From Streptomyces sp. 3214.6 (lineage in GTDB: Bacteria > Actinomycetota > Actinomycetes > Streptomycetales > Streptomycetaceae), in NCBI RefSeq assembly GCF_900129855.1, contig NZ_LT670819.1, positions 3,906,001 through 3,970,000 on the forward strand: DNA of 64,000 nt. The letters are read 5' to 3'. Position numbers and translations under genes: made by a program. This document shows, one piece after another, positions 60,666-64,000 of this stretch. The number at the start of each line of letters is the position of its first letter. The stretch's first letter is position 1. The notes under the pieces were generated by a model that was given only the letters and a program-made list of their open reading frames with translations, had not been told where the DNA came from and ran no database searches.

Positions 60666-63600
60666 TCAGGAGAGTGCCCAGAGCACCGCGGCCACGATGT
60701 CCACCTCCCAGAAGACGACCAGAGAGACGACGACGGCGATGATGAAGGCGAACAGTCCCAGTGCCTTCAGTACCACCCGCAGGCTGTCCGACTGCGAGCG
60801 GTTCTTCTGACCGTTGCGGCTGCCCGCGTACTTCTCGGCCTGCTCAAGCTTCTTCTTCGCCGAGTTGTACGCCTTGCGGTCGTAGGGACGGCCGTTGGCC
60901 TTGTTGTCGAGCGCCTCCTTCTCCTTCTTGCTCAGCGCCGCCGGCTTCCTCGTCGCCCGCCCGTCCAGGTCCGACTGGTTGACCGGGTCGGCCGGGTAGA
61001 CGTAGGCGTTGTCGTTGCCGCCGAGGACGGGGTCGGTGGACAGGAAGCGGCCGACGGTGGGGTCGTACAGCCGCACGCCCATCAGGACGGCCCCGGTGAC
61101 GGAGTCGGCGGAGCGCTGGGCCGTGCCGAGCCAGCCGTAGCGGGCGGCGGCGGTGTCGCTCTCGGCGTTGCCGTACTCGTCGTAGGACTGGGCGAGAGCC
61201 GACTGGGTGGTGTCCAGCGGCAGCTGGACGGTCACGTCGCCGTGGAGGTCGCTCAGCTGGAGCACGGCGGAGCCGGTGGCGCCGGTGAGCGCGTCCAGTT
61301 GGCCGTCGACGCCCCGCACGTTCCGGGTGACCGTGCCGCCGGTGTCCTCCGCGGTCCAGCTGGGGCTGTCGCCGTCGGCGCCGTAGTGGCTGGTCCTGAC
61401 CGCGGTCTGGGTCCAGGTGCCGCTGCTGTCGGACTCGGTGGTCCAGGAGGCGAGGCGGCCGGCCGCGTCCCGGGTCCAGGTCTGCCGGGCGGTGCCGGAG
61501 GTCTGCTGCCGGACGAGGTCGTCGGCGTAGTAGCCGACGGTCGCGCCGGACGCCTGGGCCGTGGTGCGGCCGAACGCGTCGTAGACCGTGCCGGAGGTGA
61601 CCAGCCGGTCGGCGCTGTCGTAGGTGGAGGAAGTGGTCGTCGCGCCCGTCGAGGTGCAGGCGGCGCCCACGTCGGCGGTCTCGGTGGCGAGCGCCGTGCG
61701 GTTGCTGTCGGCGTCGAAGGTGTAGTCGCGGCGGGTGCAGGCGCCGCTGGGGTCGGTGTCGTCGGCGCGGGTGAGGCGTCCGGCCGCGTCGTAGGTGTAG
61801 GCGTGGGCGCGGGTCCGGCCGTTGCCGTCGACGTCCGTGACGGCCTGGCCCTGGACCGACCGGTCGGCGGTGTCGGCGGCGACGACGGTGCCGTCGCTGT
61901 CCTGGCTGTAGACCCGGGAGGTCTGCGCGCCCGTCTCGTCCCGGGCGACGGTCAGGGTGTAGCCGCCGGGCAGGGACTGGGTGGCCAGCTCGCCGTCGGC
62001 GTCGTAGGTCCCGGCGAAGGCGCCGGCGACGGAGTCGGTGCGGGAGGTCTCCAGGCCCCGCGGGTCCTTGGCCGTGTCGTAGGTGTAGGTGGTGGTGGAC
62101 GGGGCCGAGTCGGTTGTCTTCACCACGCGTCCGAGGGCGTCGTACGCGGACGTCGTCGTGTTGCCGGCGCCGTCGCTGTAGGAGATCTCCCTGCCGAGCT
62201 GGTCGTAGGTGTGGGTGACGGTGCCCGCGCTCGACGAGAGCGACGCGATCCGGCCGCTGCCCGAGTCGTAGGACGTCGTCACGTCGGGCACGGCCGTGCC
62301 CACGCCGCCGCTGACGGAGGTCAGCGTCGGCCGGCCCGCCGCGTCGAAGGTGCCGACGGTGGTCCGGGTGACCGAGTTCGCGGTCTCCGTCGTCTGGGCG
62401 GTGTTGCCCCAGCGGTCGTACTGGTACGTCTTGGTGGGCAGGGCGGTCGGGTTGGAGCCGCCGCCGGTGATGGCGCCGGCCGGGCCGGTGGTGCAGACGA
62501 GGTCCGCCCACTCCGGTCGCCCGTTGCAGGCGCCGGTTCCGGTGGCCGCGTAGTACGTCGTCACGGTGGCGCCCGCGTCCGAGCCGGCCGACTTCGGCAG
62601 GGTGCTCCTGGTGACACGGCCCTGGGAGTCGTACGTCGTGGTCGTCTTCAGCGCGATCCCGCTCGGGTCGACGACCGTGGACGTGGGCAGGCCCTTCACC
62701 CAGTCGTAGCCGGTGGTCGTGGTGCGCACGTCCGCGTCCGACGGGTAGCCGGCGACGTACGCGCCCACCGCCCTGGTGGTGATCTCGTCGGAGACGGTGG
62801 CCGTGCCGTCGGTCGGACGGCCCTCGTCGTAGGCGGTCACAGTGTGCTGACGGGCCGGGACCTCGGTGCCGGCCGGCAGGTCGGTGCCGCCGTTGCCCGC
62901 CTTCAGCGCCGAGGTGAGGGTCACCTCGTGCAGCGGACCGTACTCGTCGGTCTCGCGCAGGCCGTCGGAGGAGAACACCGAGGTCGTCGACAGCTGCTCG
63001 GCCCGGTCGGCCGGGGTCAGCTGGTCGATGCTCAGCGCCACCTGCTCGGCCTGGCCGGCACCGCTGGTGGCGAGCGCCAACTCGCGGTTCCCCGCAGTCA
63101 GTTCACGCACCGTGTTGCCGAAGCTGTCGTACTCGGTGGCGGCGATGTGCCCGCCGGGCGTGGCCTCGTCGACCTCGCGGCCGGAGGCGTCGGTGTAGGT
63201 GATCGTCGCCCGCTTGTAGTCGGACGCCGACAGGCTGCCGCCGGTGTTGGACGTCGGGACCGAGTCGGCCGGGAAGACGGCGGTCGCGTCGGTCGGCACA
63301 TCGGTCTGCCCCCAGGCCGCCACGTCCGAGGCGCCCATGGCGTCGGGCGCGGCGGTGCCGGACAGCGGAACGTCGTAGACCACGCTGGTGGTGGCGTTCG
63401 TGCCGTCGGTCGTGCTCTTGGTGCCCGCGGTCAGGTTCGGCCGGGACGCCGACAGCAGCATGCCCGCGCCCGCGGTGGCCGCGTTGCCGGCCTGACCGTA
63501 GGCGAAGGTCCACGGCAGCTCACCGGGCGGGGTCAGGGTGGTGACGCGGCCCGCGCTGTCGTAGGCGTACGCCGTCTTCAGCGCGGGGCTGATCCGCGGG

Positions 63601-64000
63601 TCCCACTCCTCGCGCAGCCGGCCCGAGTTGTCGTAGGAGTACTGCGCGACGACGGTCGCGGTGGAGGCCGAGGCGCCCGGGGAGGTCGCCCACTCCTTGA
63701 TCTGCTGGACCTGGCCGTTGAAGTCGCCGAAGGCCGAGCTCGTGGCCGTGGTGGAGGTCGCGTAGACGAACTCCAGCACGCGGCAGCCGGCGGTGGCGGG
63801 GGTGGCCTTGCAGGTGGTGGCGGAGGCCGCCGAGGTGGGCGCGACGACGTACCTCGGGCGGACCAGCGGGTTGGCGGAGGTGCTGCCGGGCGCCTCCTCG
63901 GAGAAGACCGTCGTGGTCGAGTCGTCGGTCGGCAGGGAGGTGCCGGACACCTCCCAGGTGAGGTCCGTCGGGCTCACCTTGGCGAACGTGGTCGTCGTGC
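60666..64000 (-). CDS. RHS repeat protein with variable C-terminal tail (5' end outside window)
   Basis: At least 1,111 residues are visible and the frame is open to the right edge, so the N-terminus is missing. The protein is built from many YD-type repeats (YDSAGRVTTLTPPG, YDQLGREISYSDGAG, YDALGRVVKTTDS, YDAAGRLTRADDTD). It ends with the RHS core YGWLGTAQRSADSVTGAVLM then GVRLYDPTVGRFLSTDP. After NQSDLDG a roughly 100-residue tail starts. The first half is Lys/Ala/Glu-rich and helical (LSKKEKEALDNKANG, AKKKLEQAEKYAG), the second two hydrophobic segments (VLKALGLFAFIIAVVVSLVV, VDIVAAVLWAL). RHS cages deliver such tails as toxins in polymorphic toxin systems. A membrane-active tail is inferred; an anchoring role is the alternative. 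Confidence 0.88.
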   Translation of the reverse strand, partial: TTTTFAKVSPTDLTWEVSGTSLPTDDSTTTVFSEEAPGSTSANPLVRPRYVVAPTSAASATTCKATPATAGCRVLEFVYATSTTATSSAFGDFNGQVQQIKEWATSPGASASTATVVAQYSYDNSGRLREEWDPRISPALKTAYAYDSAGRVTTLTPPGELPWTFAYGQAGNAATAGAGMLLSASRPNLTAGTKSTTDGTNATTSVVYDVPLSGTAAPDAMGASDVAAWGQTDVPTDATAVFPADSVPTSNTGGSLSASDYKRATITYTDASGREVDEATPGGHIAATEYDSFGNTVRELTAGNRELALATSGAGQAEQVALSIDQLTPADRAEQLSTTSVFSSDGLRETDEYGPLHEVTLTSALKAGNGGTDLPAGTEVPARQHTVTAYDEGRPTDGTATVSDEITTRAVGAYVAGYPSDADVRTTTTGYDWVKGLPTSTVVDPSGIALKTTTTYDSQGRVTRSTLPKSAGSDAGATVTTYYAATGTGACNGRPEWADLVCTTGPAGAITGGGSNPTALPTKTYQYDRWGNTAQTTETANSVTRTTVGTFDAAGRPTLTSVSGGVGTAVPDVTTSYDSGSGRIASLSSSAGTVTHTYDQLGREISYSDGAGNTTTSAYDALGRVVKTTDSAPSTTTYTYDTAKDPRGLETSRTDSVAGAFAGTYDADGELATQSLPGGYTLTVARDETGAQTSRVYSQDSDGTVVAADTADRSVQGQAVTDVDGNGRTRAHAYTYDAAGRLTRADDTDPSGACTRRDYTFDADSNRTALATETADVGAACTSTGATTTSSTYDSADRLVTSGTVYDAFGRTTAQASGATVGYYADDLVRQQTSGTARQTWTRDAAGRLASWTTESDSSGTWTQTAVRTSHYGADGDSPSWTAEDTGGTVTRNVRGVDGQLDALTGATGSAVLQLSDLHGDVTVQLPLDTTQSALAQSYDEYGNAESDTAAARYGWLGTAQRSADSVTGAVLMGVRLYDPTVGRFLSTDPVLGGNDNAYVYPADPVNQSDLDGRATRKPAALSKKEKEALDNKANGRPYDRKAYNSAKKKLEQAEKYAGSRNGQKNRSQSDSLRVVLKALGLFAFIIAVVVSLVVFWEVDIVAAVLWALS

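Overview
The window is chromosomal DNA from a Streptomyces. It has very high G+C, GTG and TTG starts beside strong purine-rich ribosome sites, and an unbroken set of sporulation genes (whiD, bldM, shbA/sigD). The whiD-bldM-sigD-guaB-guaB3-glpD-kinase-guaA order matches, from memory, the S. coelicolor SCO4761-SCO4785 neighbourhood; no database was consulted. I saw no tRNA, rRNA, CRISPR array, prophage or replication origin. The only mobile-element trace is an internally deleted IS630-type transposase.

Layout. 1-7.9 kb: a PspC/LiaF-type envelope protein with a small partner, a DoxX protein, a two-to-four-pass membrane protein with an IPT-like end, a DUF4429 protein, a class II aldolase, a membrane protein and a PNPOx-fold protein. 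7.9-10.5 kb: guaA, then a chorismate mutase gene behind what looks like a complete ribosome-mediated attenuator (promoter, 26-codon leader rich in Phe/Tyr/Trp, intrinsic terminator), then a structured intergenic stretch. 10.8-14.8 kb: three tandem secreted proteins (a small metzincin-like protease and two paralogues) and an LAxTG surface protein. 14.9-33 kb (mostly minus strand): GMC oxidoreductase, aldehyde dehydrogenase, and five receptor-like Ser/Thr kinases. One of these is a pseudokinase with a giant activation-loop insertion. The array is interrupted by a divergent MBL hydrolase/AraC pair that share a 27-bp palindrome, and is followed upstream by glpD.

33-46.4 kb: a nucleotide-sugar dehydrogenase lacking the catalytic Cys, guaB3, the IS630 remnant, guaB, shbA/sigD, bldM, divergent whiD, LysR/MOSC, SDR, a SnoaL-like protein, and groES-groEL1 under two CIRCE operators. 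46.4-55 kb: two coupled lipoprotein polysaccharide deacetylases, a methyltransferase, a propeller/CWB2 surface protein, an ECF42-type sigma factor with its DGPF protein, and an LCP protein. 55-60 kb: a xylan module (secreted GH10-CBM2 xylanase, LacI regulator, intracellular GH3 enzyme) with matching CGAA-N3-TTCG palindromes before both enzyme genes. 60.3-64 kb: a large RHS protein running off the right edge with a membrane-type C-terminal tail and a small candidate immunity gene.

Recurring theme: many genes end in short tandem duplications that include or abut the stop codon (7226, 12549, 13468, 25893, 39262, 55020). Functional links are clearest for the developmental genes whiD/bldM/shbA, purine synthesis guaA/guaB/guaB3, the xylan module and the kinase array.
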